Notes: generated by a model from the sequence alone, not told the origin. Shown: positions 1 to 13,634, counted from the first letter of the stretch. The stretch is 64,000 nt of DNA from Beijerinckiaceae bacterium (GCA_009773635.1 WSYC01000001.1:123979-187978), one strand, 5' to 3'. Numbers and translations: made by a program.

Positions 1-2127
<2,127 letters not shown>

Positions 2128-3804
2128 TCACGCCTCCAGCAGACGGCTTGCTGCCGCGCGGGCCTCGTCGGTGATCGCGGCACCCGAGAGCATGCGGGCG
2201 ATTTCCTCACGCCGCGCCGGAGCATCGAGCGGGGCAACGCGCGTTGCCACCCGATTTACCGCGCCATCCTCGTTTGCGACATCCCCCTTGGCGATGTGGA
2301 AGTGCATCGCGGCGCGTGCCGCCACCTGCGGCGCATGTGTCACCGCCAGCACCTGAACGCCGTCCGCGAGGCGTTTGAGGCGCGCGCCGATCGCATCCGC
2401 CACCGCACCGCCCACGCCAGTATCGATCTCGTCGAACACCAGCGTCGGGGCCGAGCCCCTGTCGGCGAGCACGACCTTCAGCGCCAGCATGAAGCGCGCA
2501 AGCTCGCCCCCCGAGGCGATCTTCATCATCGGGCCGGGGCGCGAACCGGGGTTGGTCGCGACATGAAACTCGATCCGGTCAAAACCGGTGGCTTCCAGCC
2601 GCGTTGGGTCACTGTCGATTTCGGTGATGAAGCGCGCGCGATCGAGCTTCAGCGGCGGCAGCTCCGCCGCGATGGCTTCATCGAGCGCCGCAGCCGCATT
2701 GCGCCGGATATCCGAGATATGGCTTGCCTTCGCCCGCGCCAGCGCCTCCGCCTCGCGGGCGCGCTGCTCCAGCGCCGCAAGCTGGGCCTCGCCGTGGTCG
2801 AGCGCATCGAGATCACCGGCGTATTTCGCCGCCAGCGCCGGCAGATCATCCACCGGCACGTGATACTTGCGGGCCGCCGCGCGCAGGGCGAACAGGCGTT
2901 CTTCCACGCGTTCAAGCTCGCGCGGATCGAATTCCGCATCGCGCAGGGCCGCTTCCAGCCCATACTGCGCCTCGTCGAGCGCCGTAAGCGCGGATTCGAT
3001 CGCGGTGATCGCGCCGGCGAGCGCCTCACCTGCGCCGTCACGCCGCCGCTCCAGCCGCCGCATCACGGAGACCAGCACCGGGCTCGGCGAGCCCTCGCCG
3101 GAGAGGAGATCGTTGGCATCGCGGATATCCGCCATGGCCTTTTCGGCCTGCATCATCGTCTGGCGCTTCTCCGCGAGGGCGGCTTCCTCGCCGGGCTCAG
3201 GGCCGAGCGCATCGAGTTCCGCCGCCGCATGGCGCAGGAAATCGGCCTCCTTGCGCGCCGCCTCAATCCGCAGTCGCGCCTCCGATACGGCTTTTTCCGC
3301 CGCGCGCCATTCGGCATGCATGCGCCCGAGGGCTTCGACATCACCGCTGATGCCTGCAAACCCGTCGACCAGCGCCCGGTGCGTCGCGGGGTCGATCATC
3401 GCGCGATCCGCGTGCTGACCGTGGATTTCCACCAGCGCAAGGCCAACAGCGCGCAGCGCCTGCATGCTCACAGCGGCATCATTCAGAAACGCACGGGAAC
3501 GGCCATCCGCCATCTGTATGCGGCGCAGGATCATGTCGCCATCGAGGTCGATCTCGAAGCCGCGGGCGACGCGGCGGGCGGGATGATCCGGCCCGACATC
3601 AAAAATCGCGGTCACCTGCCCCTGGCTTGCGCCCTGGCGCACGAGCGCGCCATCACCGCGCGCCCCGAGCGCGAGGCTGAGCGAATCAAGCAGGATGGAT
3701 TTGCCCGCCCCCGTCTCGCCGGTCAGCACGGAGAGGCCTTCGGCAAAACTCAGGTCAAGCCTGTCGATCAGGACGATGTCCCGGATCGAGAGGCCGATCA
3801 GCAT
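2128..3804 (-). CDS. recN: DNA repair protein RecN
   Basis: SMC-like ATPase acting in double-strand break repair. The 558 residues match the usual family length. Walker A is GETGAGKS at residues 29-36. A long coiled-coil-like middle region rich in Ala, Glu and Arg follows, then the ABC signature SGGELAR and Walker B VFDEIDTGVGG in the C-terminal half. This split head with an internal coiled coil is diagnostic of RecN. It sits between bamD and ligA on the same strand, as in many Rhizobiales. The stop TGA abuts the ligA ATG. The 110-bp gap to bamD carries a palindromic repeat. Confidence 0.97.
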   Translation of the reverse strand: MLIGLSIRDIVLIDRLDLSFAEGLSVLTGETGAGKSILLDSLSLALGARGDGALVRQGASQGQVTAIFDVGPDHPARRVARGFEIDLDGDMILRRIQMADGRSRAFLNDAAVSMQALRAVGLALVEIHGQHADRAMIDPATHRALVDGFAGISGDVEALGRMHAEWRAAEKAVSEARLRIEAARKEADFLRHAAAELDALGPEPGEEAALAEKRQTMMQAEKAMADIRDANDLLSGEGSPSPVLVSVMRRLERRRDGAGEALAGAITAIESALTALDEAQYGLEAALRDAEFDPRELERVEERLFALRAAARKYHVPVDDLPALAAKYAGDLDALDHGEAQLAALEQRAREAEALARAKASHISDIRRNAAAALDEAIAAELPPLKLDRARFITEIDSDPTRLEATGFDRIEFHVATNPGSRPGPMMKIASGGELARFMLALKVVLADRGSAPTLVFDEIDTGVGGAVADAIGARLKRLADGVQVLAVTHAPQVAARAAMHFHIAKGDVANEDGAVNRVATRVAPLDAPARREEIARMLSGAAITDEARAAASRLLEA

Positions 3805-3820
3805 GGCGGGCGCATCGCTT

Positions 3821-3862
3821 GATCCCGAAAAGTGGGGACCGGTTTTCGGGCAAGATCATGCG
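3821..3862. repeat. REP-like palindrome, copy A
   Basis: The core reads CCCGAAAAGTGG then GGACCGGTTTTCGGG, an imperfect palindrome in the gap between bamD and recN. The same GAAAAGTGG...CCGGTTTTC core recurs in rnpB and at the potB/potC junction. It could act as an mRNA stabiliser or weak terminator between the two cistrons, but no T-run follows. Confidence 0.75.
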
Positions 3863-3914
3863 ACATAGGGAGTGTACGGGGCATGAGCGTTTCCGTTTGC
3901 GAGGATCAGACCCC

Positions 3915-4808
3915 TCAGAGGCCGACGACGCGCGTGAAACCGCGGAACGTCTTGCTGATCCACGATCCGCCGTCTTCGCGCGGCTTCAGGCCACCGGTTT
4001 CCAGAAGCGCGAAGGCGTCCTTGTACCACTGGCTGTCCGGGAAGTTGTGGCCGAGCACCGCCGCTGCCGTCTGCGCCTCATGGACGATGCCAAGGCCCAT
4101 ATAGGCTTCGGTGAGGCGCGAAAGCGCTTCCTCGACGTGGCGCGTCGTCTGGTATTTCACGATGACTTCGCGGAAGCGGTTGATCGCACCCGTGAAATTG
4201 CGCTTCGTGAGGTAGAAGCGACCGATATCCATTTCCTTGCCAGCGAGCTGATCCTGCGCGATGCGGATGCGCTCGCGCGCGTCCTTGGCGTATTCGGAGG
4301 TCGGCCACTTGCGCACGAGGTCATCCATCGTCGCGACGGTTTTCTCCGCACGCTCCTGATCGCGGCTGATGTCGAGGATCTGGTTATAGTAACTCATGCC
4401 GACAAGATACTGCGCGTAGGGCGTGTCCGGGCTCGCCGGATAGAGCTGCACGTAGCGGCGGCCATGGTTGATCGAATCGGCGTAATCGCCCCCTTCAAAC
4501 GATGAGAAGGTCGCCAGCAGCAGCGCTTTGCGCGACCACTGCGAATAGGGATACTGCTTGTCGAGTTCGACGAATTTCTTCGCAGCCGCGCCGAAATCGC
4601 GGGCTTCCATGCGGGCAAGGCCGTCATTGTAGAGCACGTCGGCCTTTTCGTCCTTGCCGATATCGCTCTTCGGACCCTTGTCTTCAAAGGGGTTGAGCGA
4701 TGAAATCGTCTCGCAACCGGCAACGGAAAGCGCGATCATCAAGCAGGCCGCGAGCCGCACAAACCGGCCGGAACCCCGCACTGCATTCGATTGCGAAGAA
4801 GAACTCAT
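3915..4808 (-). CDS. bamD: Outer membrane assembly lipoprotein BamD
   Basis: Part of the BAM complex that folds beta-barrel proteins into the outer membrane; anchored to its periplasmic face. The first 31 residues form a lipoprotein signal with lipobox LSVAGC, giving lipidated Cys32. The body consists of helical TPR-like repeats (for example DVLYNDGLARMEARDFGAAAKKF, shown here only as far as DVLYNDGLARMEARDFG), as in YfiO/ComL proteins. Length 297 is slightly above the usual 240-290. It lies between lpxC and recN on the same strand, a conserved neighbourhood in alphaproteobacteria. A start a few codons downstream is possible, because the leader before the hydrophobic core is long. Confidence 0.93.
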   Translation of the reverse strand: MSSSSQSNAVRGSGRFVRLAACLMIALSVAGCETISSLNPFEDKGPKSDIGKDEKADVLYNDGLARMEARDFGAAAKKFVELDKQYPYSQWSRKALLLATFSSFEGGDYADSINHGRRYVQLYPASPDTPYAQYLVGMSYYNQILDISRDQERAEKTVATMDDLVRKWPTSEYAKDARERIRIAQDQLAGKEMDIGRFYLTKRNFTGAINRFREVIVKYQTTRHVEEALSRLTEAYMGLGIVHEAQTAAAVLGHNFPDSQWYKDAFALLETGGLKPREDGGSWISKTFRGFTRVVGL

Positions 4809-4996
4809 CTAGGCCTCACGCTCCTGCCGTCCTGCGTCACACGCACAACGCCTGACTATCGGTTCTTTTGAAGAAATCCACCCCCGAACGCAAGAGCGTC
4901 GCGGCAAACATCGTTAATTCTCGTTAACCGCCGAAGCGGCAACAATAAGGCAAGCCGCCGCTGTACGATGCACCGGTACCGAGAACGTGATTTCTG

Positions 4997-5929
4997 TCAG
5001 TTGAGATCGGGCGCGAAAGCCGGTTGCGGCTGAAGCATTTCGCCAAGGGCGCGCGCCGGGCGACGCATCGGCTCGACGATGGCATAGGCCGAACGATCGG
5101 CAAACAGCGCGTCGAGAATCATGGCATTCAGCTTGTGGCCCGGACAGAAGGCCTTGTAGTGGCCCTGAATGGCATAGCCGGCCAGGGCAAGGTCGCCGAT
5201 GGCATCAAGAAGCTTGTGGCGGACGAATTCGTTGGAGTAGCGGAGCCCTTCCGGATTGACGACGGCATCCTCGCCGACAGCAATCGTATTCTCAAGGCTG
5301 GCGCCGAGCGCGAGGCCGGCTTTCCAGAGACGCTCGACATCCTTCATGAATCCGAAGGTGCGGGCCGAGGCGATTTCACGGCGATAACGGTGCGGTTCGA
5401 GATCGAAGCCATAGGCCTGACGGCCGATTACCTTCGAGTCAAAGGCGATCTCGACATCGAGGCGGAACCCGGCCTCGCGCGGAAGAAGCTCGACAACCGA
5501 ATTGCCAAGCTCGACCCGGACCGGCTTGAGAACCTTGACGACCTTGCGCTCCTTGGAGAGCGTCACAAGGCCAACCTGATCGATCGCATCAACGAAAAGC
5601 CGCGACGAACCATCGAGGATCGGCATTTCCGGACCATCGACCTCGACGAGGACATTGTCGACACCAAGACCGGCCAGCGCCGACATCAGATGCTCGATCG
5701 TCGCGACCGTCGCGCCGCTGTCGTCACCGATAACCGTGCAAAGCTGGGTATCGCGCACGGCGTGGCTCTTGGCCTCGATGAGGCGCTCACGACCGTTGGG
5801 AAGATTTGTGCGAAGAAACGTGATGCCCGCGCCAGCTTCCGCCGGATGCAGCACCACACGTGCCGGACGACCCTGATGAACGCCAATACCTTCGACGACA
5901 ACCTGATCGGCCAAAGTGGTTTGTTTCAC
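4997..5929 (-). CDS. lpxC: UDP-3-O-acyl-N-acetylglucosamine deacetylase LpxC
   Basis: Zinc-dependent deacetylase catalysing the committed step of lipid A synthesis in the cytosol. At 310 residues it has the normal length. Zinc-site motifs are present: EHLMSALAGLGVDN with His80, and FVRHKLLDAIGDLAL in the second half, holding the other His and the Asp. The N-terminus (MKQTTLADQVVVEGIGVHQG) has the expected GxGxHxG pattern. It is downstream of ftsZ but separated by 300 bp, so it may have its own promoter in that AT-rich gap. Confidence 0.97.
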   Translation of the reverse strand: MKQTTLADQVVVEGIGVHQGRPARVVLHPAEAGAGITFLRTNLPNGRERLIEAKSHAVRDTQLCTVIGDDSGATVATIEHLMSALAGLGVDNVLVEVDGPEMPILDGSSRLFVDAIDQVGLVTLSKERKVVKVLKPVRVELGNSVVELLPREAGFRLDVEIAFDSKVIGRQAYGFDLEPHRYRREIASARTFGFMKDVERLWKAGLALGASLENTIAVGEDAVVNPEGLRYSNEFVRHKLLDAIGDLALAGYAIQGHYKAFCPGHKLNAMILDALFADRSAYAIVEPMRRPARALGEMLQPQPAFAPDLN

Positions 5930-6229
5930 GTGTCTATCCCCTACGCTCGAGGTTCAGCCTCGATGCCCGACGCATATTTCACGCGGCCAGAGCCGTGTGC
6001 CACCCGCTACCAAAGCCGGGATACCCCGTCGACCAGCAATTGCAAAATCACTGATTCTTACGCTTCGTAACACGCATACGCCATACTGGGGAAAGAACGA
6101 AAATCCTGTTTATCTCATGTTTTCAATACATTAATTAAAATTATCGGGATTTTTGCCACCTGTCCGCCACAGTCCGGGCGGGCAGGTTTGTTACACTTTA
6201 TTCACTGCTTTGAGGTTCGGACCCCCGAC
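5930..6229. other. Intergenic gap between ftsZ and lpxC
   Basis: 300 bp without a supported gene. The part around 6100-6160 is AT-rich (TTAATTAAAATTATC and neighbours) and lies upstream of lpxC, so a promoter is plausible. No convincing -35/-10 pair or intrinsic terminator was found by eye. Confidence 0.6.
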
Positions 6230-7972
6230 TCACTTCACCTGACGGCGGAGAAAGGCCGGGATTTCGAGCTGGTCGTCCTCGAGATTGCGCTGCGGCGCGG
6301 CAACCCGGCCATGCGGATCAAGCGCGCCCTGTGCGGGACGATAGACCGGCGCTGGAGCCGCCGGCTGCGGCGCACGGCGGGCATACATTTCATGCGTCGC
6401 GCTGGGCGCCATCGGCGCTTCCGGTGCCATCGGCGGTTCAGGGCTACGCGGCTGGGCCGGCATCTCCTCCTCGCGGCGACCGCCGAGGCCGACAGCAGCA
6501 AGACGCTGCATCAGCGTCATGCGCTTCTGTTCCGGGGCCGGCGGGGCGGCAACGGCTTCCTGACGGCTTGCCTGAAGCACGGCCTGGCCCGGACGCGGGA
6601 ATTCGTCCATCGTCGGCATGCGCTGCTGGCGAACCGGAGCCCGCTCCGGGGCCGGTGGGATGAAGGCTTCCGGCATCCGGGGCTCTTCATGCACGATCTT
6701 CGGCTCTTCGACGATCGGCGCAGCGAAGAAAGCCGCCGGGCGCGGCTGGCTGGCCTCGACCACGACATCCGGCATCACGGCAACCGGCTCAGGCTGGGCG
6801 GGAGCCTGAAACACAGGAGCCTGGAACACGGCAGCCGGCTGAACGACCGGAGCCGGGGCTTCGACAACCGGCGCCGGGGCGGCGATCGGCATCTGCGGCG
6901 CGGCCTGCTGGACACGCTGCGCCATCTGGGCGCGGAGGCGATCCGCCATCTGCGCAAGGCGCTGGTCAATCGTCGCGCCGTTCTCCGGGCTGTCCTCGCG
7001 GGCGGTCGCGGGGTCAAGGCCGGTCGCAACCACAGAGACGCGGATGATGCCATCGAGGCTTTCGTCCTGCGTCGCACCGAAGATCACGTTGGCATCGACA
7101 TCCACTTCCTCGCGGATGCGGTTGGCGGCCTCGTCGACCTCGTAGATCTTCATGTCCGGCCCGCCGGTGATGGAGATCAGAAGGCCGCGTGCGCCCTTCA
7201 TCGAGGTTTCGTCGAGCAGCGGGTTGGCGATCGCGGCTTCGGCCGCCATGATGGCACGGCTTTCGCCGGTGGCTTCGCCCGTCCCCATCATCGCCTTGCC
7301 CATGTCGCGCATGACGGCGCGGACATCGGCGAAATCGAGGTTGATCAGGCCCGGCTTGACGATGAGATCGGTGACGGAGGCAACACCGGACAGCAGAACC
7401 TGATCGGCCATCGCGAAGGCTTCGGCGAAGGTCGTCTTCTCGTTGGCGATGCGGAAGAGGTTCTGGTTGGGGATCACGATGAGGGTATCCACCGCCTTCT
7501 GCAATTCGGCGATGCCGGCTTCCGCGACGCGCATGCGGCGCTGGCCCTCGAAGTGGAACGGCTTGGTGACAACGCCCACCGTGAGGATGCCCATCTCGCG
7601 GGCGATGCGGGCGATGACCGGGGCCGCACCGGTGCCGGTGCCGCCGCCCATGCCGGCGGTGATGAAGGCCATGTGGACATGCGCGAGCTGATCGCGGATC
7701 TCGTCGATCACCTCTTCTGCCGCCGAACGACCGACTTCCGGCTGGCTGCCGGCACCGAGACCTTCGGTCACCTGGATGCCCATCTGGATGCGGCGCTCGG
7801 CGTTCGAGAGCAGCAGCGCCTGCGCATCCGTGTTCGCGACGACGAAATCAACGCCGATCAGGCCACAGCGGATCATGTTGTTGACCGCGTTGCCACCTGC
7901 GCCGCCGACCCCGAAAACGGTGATGCGCGGCTTCAACTCGTGAATGTCCGGTGCCTTGATGGTGATCGTCAT
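6230..7972 (-). CDS. ftsZ: Cell division protein FtsZ
   Basis: Tubulin-like GTPase forming the Z ring. The GTPase domain (about residues 12-320) contains the tubulin signature GGGTGTG at 109-115 and the synergy-loop sequence [11 protein letters not shown] long, disordered Pro/Ala-rich linker (about 325-560) makes the protein 580 residues, long compared with E. coli (383) but typical of alphaproteobacteria. The C-terminal peptide [15 protein letters not shown] is the conserved tail that binds FtsA and other partners. It follows ftsA by 58 bp in the dcw cluster. Confidence 0.98.
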   Translation of the reverse strand: MTITIKAPDIHELKPRITVFGVGGAGGNAVNNMIRCGLIGVDFVVANTDAQALLLSNAERRIQMGIQVTEGLGAGSQPEVGRSAAEEVIDEIRDQLAHVHMAFITAGMGGGTGTGAAPVIARIAREMGILTVGVVTKPFHFEGQRRMRVAEAGIAELQKAVDTLIVIPNQNLFRIANEKTTFAEAFAMADQVLLSGVASVTDLIVKPGLINLDFADVRAVMRDMGKAMMGTGEATGESRAIMAAEAAIANPLLDETSMKGARGLLISITGGPDMKIYEVDEAANRIREEVDVDANVIFGATQDESLDGIIRVSVVATGLDPATAREDSPENGATIDQRLAQMADRLRAQMAQRVQQAAPQMPIAAPAPVVEAPAPVVQPAAVFQAPVFQAPAQPEPVAVMPDVVVEASQPRPAAFFAAPIVEEPKIVHEEPRMPEAFIPPAPERAPVRQQRMPTMDEFPRPGQAVLQASRQEAVAAPPAPEQKRMTLMQRLAAVGLGGRREEEMPAQPRSPEPPMAPEAPMAPSATHEMYARRAPQPAAPAPVYRPAQGALDPHGRVAAPQRNLEDDQLEIPAFLRRQVK

Positions 7973-8030
7973 GGTGTGCCTCTTTCCCTCCGGCCCGCCC
8001 GCCGGGTTTGAACGCGAAAACTGATTGGTC

Positions 8031-9353
8031 TCAGAAACTGTCCCTCAGCCACTGCCCGACTCGGGCGATGTAGCCTCCGGTGCCTGTCATCTGCAGGGCG
8101 CTTCTGCGTCCTGCCTCGAAGAATTCCTTGCCCGCGACCTGCGGGTAGACGAGCAGCCCGACGGCGCTCGCGAAAGCCGGGCTCTTTGCCGCTTCCGGCA
8201 AGCCCTGAACGCCGACCGGGCGCGCCATGCGCACCTGCGTGCCGAACACGCGCTTTGAAAGTTCTGTCAGCCCGCCGAGCTGCGCCGTGCCGCCCGTCAG
8301 CAGCACGTGCTGGCCCTTGGCGATGTGGAAGCCGGCTTTATCGAGCCGCTCACGCACGAATTCGACGATCTCCTCCGCGCGCGGCGCGACGATCCGCGTC
8401 AGCTGGCCGAGCGGCATGGCATGGCTCTGGTCGCGGTCATCCTCGCCGATCTGTCGAATCGAGAGGATGTCGCGGTTATCCGCCTCGGTCTCGATGCAGG
8501 AGGCGAAGCGGTTCTTGAGCTTCTCGGCATCATCGAGGCGCATCGAAAGCCCGCGCGCGATATCGAGCGTGATGTAATTGCCGCCGACCGCGATCGTGTC
8601 GCAATGCACGAGGTGACCCTGATTGAACACCGCGATGGAGGTGGTGCCGCCGCCGATATCGATGACGACGGACCCGAGTTCCGCCTCATCGTCGCAGAGC
8701 GTCGAGAGCGCAGAGGCATAAGGGGTCGCAACCAGCGCTTCGACCGCAAGATGGCCACGCTCGACCGCAAGCATGAGGTTATGCGCCGCCAGCGGATCGC
8801 AGGAGGCGATGTGGAGATCGACACCGAGCTGCTCGCCCACCATGCCCATCGGCTCCTGGATGCCGCCTGCGCCATCGAGCGAATAGCCGACAGGGAGCGC
8901 GTGCAGGATCGAGCGCCCGGCATCCTGTGCATGGCTTGATGCGACCTCGATCACGCGGTGGATATCGCTCTGCTCGACATTGCGGCGATGCAGTGCCACC
9001 CGGCCGGCGAAGTGATGCGAGCCGATCCGACCGCCGGAAATATTGACGAGCGCGCTTGCGACCTGAACCCCGGCCATGCGCTCGGCGCTGTCGACGGCGA
9101 GGCGGATCGCCTTTTCGGCCTCTCCGAGATCGATGACCGTGCCGCCCTTGATGCCGCGCGAGCGCTGATGCCCGATACCGAGGATGCGCATGCGGTGCGT
9201 GCGACCCGAAAGCACATCGGACCCTTCGATCGGATCGAGCCGCGCGATCAGGCAGACGACCTTCGACGTCCCGACATCCAGCGCGGAGAGAATGGCGGTC
9301 TTGTTCGGCGGCACCGGGCGGATGCGCGGCGTGAGCGTGGACGGGTTCCGCAT
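8031..9353 (-). CDS. ftsA: Cell division protein FtsA
   Basis: Actin-like ATPase that tethers FtsZ to the membrane. The phosphate-1 motif [13 protein letters not shown] and the adenosine-binding [12 protein letters not shown] are visible, as is a C-terminal amphipathic region (VGQWLRDSF). I place the start at 9353 (MRNPSTL, 440 aa), where ATG overlaps the ftsQ stop as TAATG. An upstream in-frame start at 9371 would add six residues (MGGQSV) and overlap ftsQ further. Family members usually begin just before the LTPRIRP stretch, which favours 9353. Confidence 0.96.
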   Translation of the reverse strand: MRNPSTLTPRIRPVPPNKTAILSALDVGTSKVVCLIARLDPIEGSDVLSGRTHRMRILGIGHQRSRGIKGGTVIDLGEAEKAIRLAVDSAERMAGVQVASALVNISGGRIGSHHFAGRVALHRRNVEQSDIHRVIEVASSHAQDAGRSILHALPVGYSLDGAGGIQEPMGMVGEQLGVDLHIASCDPLAAHNLMLAVERGHLAVEALVATPYASALSTLCDDEAELGSVVIDIGGGTTSIAVFNQGHLVHCDTIAVGGNYITLDIARGLSMRLDDAEKLKNRFASCIETEADNRDILSIRQIGEDDRDQSHAMPLGQLTRIVAPRAEEIVEFVRERLDKAGFHIAKGQHVLLTGGTAQLGGLTELSKRVFGTQVRMARPVGVQGLPEAAKSPAFASAVGLLVYPQVAGKEFFEAGRRSALQMTGTGGYIARVGQWLRDSF

Positions 9354-10270
9354 TACGCTTTGCCCCCCCACTTCTTGATCTTCTGCTGGATGGTTTCGGC
9401 GAAGCTCGCGGAGGCCTCTTCGGTCAGGCGCACCGTGATCCGGTCCGGCAGGCGCAGATCGATGGCGAGCACCGCGCGTTTGGTGATCCCTTCCGCGCGC
9501 TCGATGGCCGCAAAGGCTTTCAGGGCGGCTTCCGGCGCAACCTCCGGCAGCTTGATATCGACACCATTCTGGAGCTTGAGCGTCCAGCGGCGCTTGGAGA
9601 CGAGAATACCGGCGCGGATCTGGTCCTTGAGGTCCGGCACCGCGTCGATCAGCGTGGCGAATTCCTTCACGCGCAGGTTGGCATCCGGCCCGACGACGTG
9701 CGGCAGCCGGAGAAAGCGCGGATCGGAGAGGGTCTCGATCGACGTGCCATCTTCCGAAATCACCTGCACCTGCCCGTCCTGCTGCCAGATGGCGTAGGGC
9801 ATCCGCTCGCGGATATCGATGAGGAGGCGATCCGGGTAAAGCTTGGTGACACTCGCTTCCGCGATCATCGGCACGGCGGCGAGCCTCGCCTGCAGGACCT
9901 TGGGATCGAGAAACGGCAGTGAGGCCGTCGACTGCAGCCCGGCGAGCTGGATGACCTCGTCCTGCGTCAGTTCGTGGTTGCCGGAAACACCGATGTGCTG
10001 GATGCCGAAGCCGAAGCCGCGTGCCAGCATGTCCGGCAGCGAACCCTGCGTCGCGCGCATCGCGTCATAATGGCCGCCGAGCACGAAGCCGGTGCCAGCG
10101 CAGGCGAGCATGAAGGCAATCGCTGCCGAGGACCCGATCCCTCTGGGGATGCGCAGGCCGTGCGCGGCGCGGCGGCGGGCAGAGCGTTCGGCACGCCAAA
10201 GCGCGCCAGCGTCGGCAAGGCTGCCGAGCCGGGTAGCTATCGATCGACCGAGGCGTCCTCCACCATCCAT
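9353..10270 (-). CDS. ftsQ: Cell division protein FtsQ
   Basis: Bitopic divisome protein linking early and late division factors (FtsB/FtsL). An Arg-rich cytoplasmic tail (about 45 residues) precedes one membrane segment ([18 protein letters not shown]). A POTRA domain follows ([19 protein letters not shown]) and then the FtsQ beta domain. The 305-residue length is normal for alphaproteobacteria. The 5' end overlaps ddl by 34 bp and the 3' end overlaps the ftsA start, so expression within the cluster is tightly coupled. Confidence 0.94.
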   Translation of the reverse strand: MDGGGRLGRSIATRLGSLADAGALWRAERSARRRAAHGLRIPRGIGSSAAIAFMLACAGTGFVLGGHYDAMRATQGSLPDMLARGFGFGIQHIGVSGNHELTQDEVIQLAGLQSTASLPFLDPKVLQARLAAVPMIAEASVTKLYPDRLLIDIRERMPYAIWQQDGQVQVISEDGTSIETLSDPRFLRLPHVVGPDANLRVKEFATLIDAVPDLKDQIRAGILVSKRRWTLKLQNGVDIKLPEVAPEAALKAFAAIERAEGITKRAVLAIDLRLPDRITVRLTEEASASFAETIQQKIKKWGGKA

Positions 10271-11166
10271 TCCACAAGCTCGCCGAAGCTGAGGCCCTTC
10301 TGGGCCGCAAGTTCAGGCACGAGTGAGGTCTCTGTCATGCCGGGTTGTGTGTTCACTTCCAGACAGACCAGCGTGTCGGTAGCGTCATCATAACGGAAGT
10401 CCGCTCTGGAGACGCCACGGCAGCCAAGCGCCTCATGCGCCCTTACCGCCATTTCTTGGACGTGCTGGTAAATATTTGGTTTAATTTGTGCAGGCAGGAC
10501 GTGAATTGATCCGCCCGCAGCGTACTTTGCGTCGAAATCGTAGAAGGCCCCTGTTGCCGGCTTGATTTCGATAACATCGAGCGCGCGGGCGCCGTCGGGA
10601 TAGCCCATCACGCCGCAGGTAAGTTCGCGGCCGGGGATGAATTCTTCAACAAGCATCTCGTCGCCGAGCGGCCAATCCGGGCTCGCCAGCTCCTGCGGCC
10701 AGCTGTTCTGGCCCTCCTTGACGATGAAAACGCCGAAGGACGAGCCATTTGCCACGGGTTTGGCAACATAAGGGGGCGCCATCACGTGCCGTTGCGCCAC
10801 CTCGAATCGCGACACCGTGAGGCCGGCCGCGACCGGAACCCCCGCCGCCGCCATCACCACCTTCGCGCGGTCCTTGCGCATCGCGAGGGAAGAAGCGAGC
10901 ACGCCTGAGTGGGTATACGGGATGCCCATAATCTCCAGCAGACCCTGCACTGTGCCATCCTCGCCGAACGGGCCGTGCAGTGCGTTGAAGCAGACATCCG
11001 GCTTCAGCTTCGCCAGAACTTCCGCGATATCCCGCTTGATATCCACGGCGGTGACGCGATAGCCCTGCCCTTCAAGCGCCTTGGCGCAGGCTGCACCGGA
11101 CTTGAGGCTTACCGGCCGCTCGGCAGCCCAGCCGCCCATCAGAACCGCGACGTGTTTGGCCATCAT
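10237..11166 (-). CDS. ddl: D-alanine--D-alanine ligase
   Basis: ATP-grasp enzyme making D-Ala-D-Ala for the peptidoglycan stem peptide. Recognisable: N-terminal [19 protein letters not shown], the substrate loop [30 protein letters not shown], and the C-terminal metal-binding segment [19 protein letters not shown]. The length of 309 is standard. It overlaps the start of ftsQ by 34 bp and follows murB by 22 bp. Confidence 0.97.
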   Translation of the reverse strand: MMAKHVAVLMGGWAAERPVSLKSGAACAKALEGQGYRVTAVDIKRDIAEVLAKLKPDVCFNALHGPFGEDGTVQGLLEIMGIPYTHSGVLASSLAMRKDRAKVVMAAAGVPVAAGLTVSRFEVAQRHVMAPPYVAKPVANGSSFGVFIVKEGQNSWPQELASPDWPLGDEMLVEEFIPGRELTCGVMGYPDGARALDVIEIKPATGAFYDFDAKYAAGGSIHVLPAQIKPNIYQHVQEMAVRAHEALGCRGVSRADFRYDDATDTLVCLEVNTQPGMTETSLVPELAAQKGLSFGELVEWMVEDASVDR

Positions 11167-11188
11167 CTTTCCTCCGGCGTTTCGCCTC

Positions 11189-12130
11189 TCAGGCGACGCC
11201 CACCCGCTTCACTTCCCACTCAAGCTCGACTCCGCTGCTGGCTTTCACCAGCGCGCGGATTTCCTCGCCCAATCCCTCGATATCGGCTGCGCTGGCACCT
11301 TCATGCGCGATCAGGAAATTGGCGTGCTTCTTCGACATTTCCGCCTGCCCGACCCTGAGGTCGAGTCCGCCAGCGTCGCGAATCAGCCGCCAGGAGGAAT
11401 GCCCCGGCGGGTTCTTGAAGGTCGAGCCCGCCGTGCGGACCTTCGTTTCCTGATCCTTCTCGCGATGCTCCTGCACCCGGGCGTTGATCGCCTGCACCTC
11501 GTCGACGGGGCACGCAAAGCCCTGAAACACGGCCTCGGTAAAAATCGTATCCGCCGGCACGCCGCATGTGCGATAGGCGAATTTCATGTCGTCCGGCGTC
11601 AAGCTGACGATATCCCCGGCGCGTGTCACCGCTGTCGCCGAGACGAAGCGCTCGCGCGTCTCCCCCTCGATCTCCGGGTTGGTATTCGATCGCGTGCCGG
11701 CGTTCATGCGCAGCGCGCCACCGATGGAGCCGGGAATGCCGAACAGGAATTCGAGCCCGCCGATTCCCGCGTTCGCCGCCTCGATCGCGACCTTGCGATC
11801 CGCCGCGAAAGCCCCGGCGCGGATGCGATGCCCATCCTCGATCGCAATCTGCCCGAAGGCGCGCGGCGAAAACCGGATGACGACACCGGGAATACCGCCA
11901 TCGCGGATGATCATGTTCGAGGCGAGCCCGATCACCATCACCGGGATATCAGCCGGAAGATGCTTCAGGAAATACGCGAGGTCTTCCGTATCCGCCGGGG
12001 TGAACAGCGCCTGTGCCGGCCCGCCGACCCGCAGCCATGTGAAGGGCGCGAGCTCCTGATTGGCCAGCAGCCGACCGCGCAACCCCGGCATGCGGGCAGC
12101 GAGATCGGCGGTGATATCAGGAAAAGTCAT
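11189..12130 (-). CDS. murB: UDP-N-acetylenolpyruvoylglucosamine reductase MurB
   Basis: FAD- and NADPH-dependent enzyme that forms UDP-N-acetylmuramic acid. FAD-domain motifs [15 protein letters not shown] and [16 protein letters not shown] are visible; the latter carries the catalytic Ser region of type I/II MurB. Length 313 is normal. It lies 4 bp after murC and 22 bp before ddl on the same strand. Confidence 0.97.
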   Translation of the reverse strand: MTFPDITADLAARMPGLRGRLLANQELAPFTWLRVGGPAQALFTPADTEDLAYFLKHLPADIPVMVIGLASNMIIRDGGIPGVVIRFSPRAFGQIAIEDGHRIRAGAFAADRKVAIEAANAGIGGLEFLFGIPGSIGGALRMNAGTRSNTNPEIEGETRERFVSATAVTRAGDIVSLTPDDMKFAYRTCGVPADTIFTEAVFQGFACPVDEVQAINARVQEHREKDQETKVRTAGSTFKNPPGHSSWRLIRDAGGLDLRVGQAEMSKKHANFLIAHEGASAADIEGLGEEIRALVKASSGVELEWEVKRVGVA

Positions 12131-12134
12131 CGCC

Positions 12135-13541
12135 TCACCGTTTCAATTCAGCAAGTTCTTTCGGCAAGGCATAGGCCCATTGCGTGATGTTGCCCGCCCC
12201 GAGGAAGATCACATAATCGCCCGGCTTTGCGATATCGGCGACGTGCTTTGCCAGCATTTCCGGCCCTTCGAGCGGGATGACATGGCGATGGCCATGCGCC
12301 TTGATGCCGGCGACGAGCCCATCCCGATCCGCGCCCGCGATGGGGGCTTCACCGGCCGCATAGGTATCGGCAACGATGACGGTGTCGGCATCGTTGAAGC
12401 AGGTCGCAAAATCCGAGAACAGCGATTGCAGCCGCGTATAGCGGTGCGGCTGGACGATGGCGATCACCTGCCCCTTGGTCGAGGCGCGGGCCGCGCGCAG
12501 CACGGCAGCGATCTCGACGGGGTGATGGCCGTAATCGTCGAAGATCGTGACACCGTTCCACTCACCAGTTCGGGTGAAGCGGCGCTTGACGCCGCCGAAG
12601 CCCGCAAGCCCGGCGCGGATCGTATCGACGGGCACGCCGAGCTCATAGGCCACAGCAATCGCCGCCGTGGCGTTGAGCGCGTTGTGATGGCCGGGCATCG
12701 GCAGCACCATATCCGGCAATTCCGTCACGATGCCGGTCTTGCGGTCGCGGATCAGCACCGAGAAGCGGCAGACGCCGCCTTCGAGATTCACGTTCATCAG
12801 CCGGACATCGGCCTGCACGTTCTCGCCGTAGGTGATGACACGGCGATCCTCGATCTGCCCGACGAGTTCCTGAACGGTCGGGTGGTCGATGCACATCACG
12901 GCGAAACCGTAGAACGGCAGATTGTCGACCAGCGCGCGGAACGCCTTCTTGATCGCGTCGAAGGTGCCGAAGTGGTCGAGATGCTCGGGGTCGATGTTGG
13001 TGATGATCGCGACATCGGCCGGCAGTTTGAGGAAGGTGCCATCGCTCTCGTCGGCCTCGACCACCATCCACTGCCCGGCGCCGAGGCGCGCGTTCGTGCC
13101 GTAGGCGTTGATGATGCCGCCGTTGATCACGGTCGGGTCAAGCCCGCCCTTGTCGAGGAGGGTAGCGACGAGGCTGGTCGTTGTCGTCTTGCCATGCGTG
13201 CCGGCGATGGCGACGCAGGTTTTCAGGCGCATCAATTCCGCCAGCATTTCCGCGCGGCGCACGACCGGGATGCGCGCCTCGCGCGCGGCGGCGAGTTCGG
13301 GGTTGTCCCGCTTGATCGCGGTCGACACCACGACCACGCCGGCCTTGCCGAGATTTTCGGCGCGATGGCCGACGAAGCAGGTGATGCCCTGTTTGCTGAG
13401 GCGCTTCACGTTCGCATTGTCCGAGGCATCCGAGCCCTGCACAGGGTAGCCCAGGTTCGCCAGCACTTCGGCGATGCCGGACATGCCGATGCCCCCGATG
13501 CCGATGAAATGGATGGGGCCTGTTTCGCGGGGGATTTTCAT
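12135..13541 (-). CDS. murC: UDP-N-acetylmuramate--L-alanine ligase MurC
   Basis: Adds L-Ala to UDP-MurNAc in the cytosol. N-terminal Rossmann motif [17 protein letters not shown], the substrate-binding [13 protein letters not shown], the ATP P-loop [16 protein letters not shown] and the C-terminal [10 protein letters not shown] are all present. Length 468 is typical. It follows murG with a 93-bp gap, the largest inside this half of the cluster, and precedes murB by 4 bp. Confidence 0.98.
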   Translation of the reverse strand: MKIPRETGPIHFIGIGGIGMSGIAEVLANLGYPVQGSDASDNANVKRLSKQGITCFVGHRAENLGKAGVVVVSTAIKRDNPELAAAREARIPVVRRAEMLAELMRLKTCVAIAGTHGKTTTTSLVATLLDKGGLDPTVINGGIINAYGTNARLGAGQWMVVEADESDGTFLKLPADVAIITNIDPEHLDHFGTFDAIKKAFRALVDNLPFYGFAVMCIDHPTVQELVGQIEDRRVITYGENVQADVRLMNVNLEGGVCRFSVLIRDRKTGIVTELPDMVLPMPGHHNALNATAAIAVAYELGVPVDTIRAGLAGFGGVKRRFTRTGEWNGVTIFDDYGHHPVEIAAVLRAARASTKGQVIAIVQPHRYTRLQSLFSDFATCFNDADTVIVADTYAAGEAPIAGADRDGLVAGIKAHGHRHVIPLEGPEMLAKHVADIAKPGDYVIFLGAGNITQWAYALPKELAELKR

Positions 13542-13634
13542 GGCGAGCTTCTGCCTGGCTGAGGCAGCGCGAGCCGGCGATGCCTGTCGTTCGTGAAACC
13601 CGATTCGGCGCGAATTTCGGGCTGGTTTCGCCTA

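Noticed and set aside
4914..4928. TTAA-N6-TTAAC between bamD and lpxC as a CtrA binding site
   Set aside because: The CtrA consensus needs a 7-bp spacer; here it is 6, and the site is not placed at an evident promoter of a cell-cycle gene.
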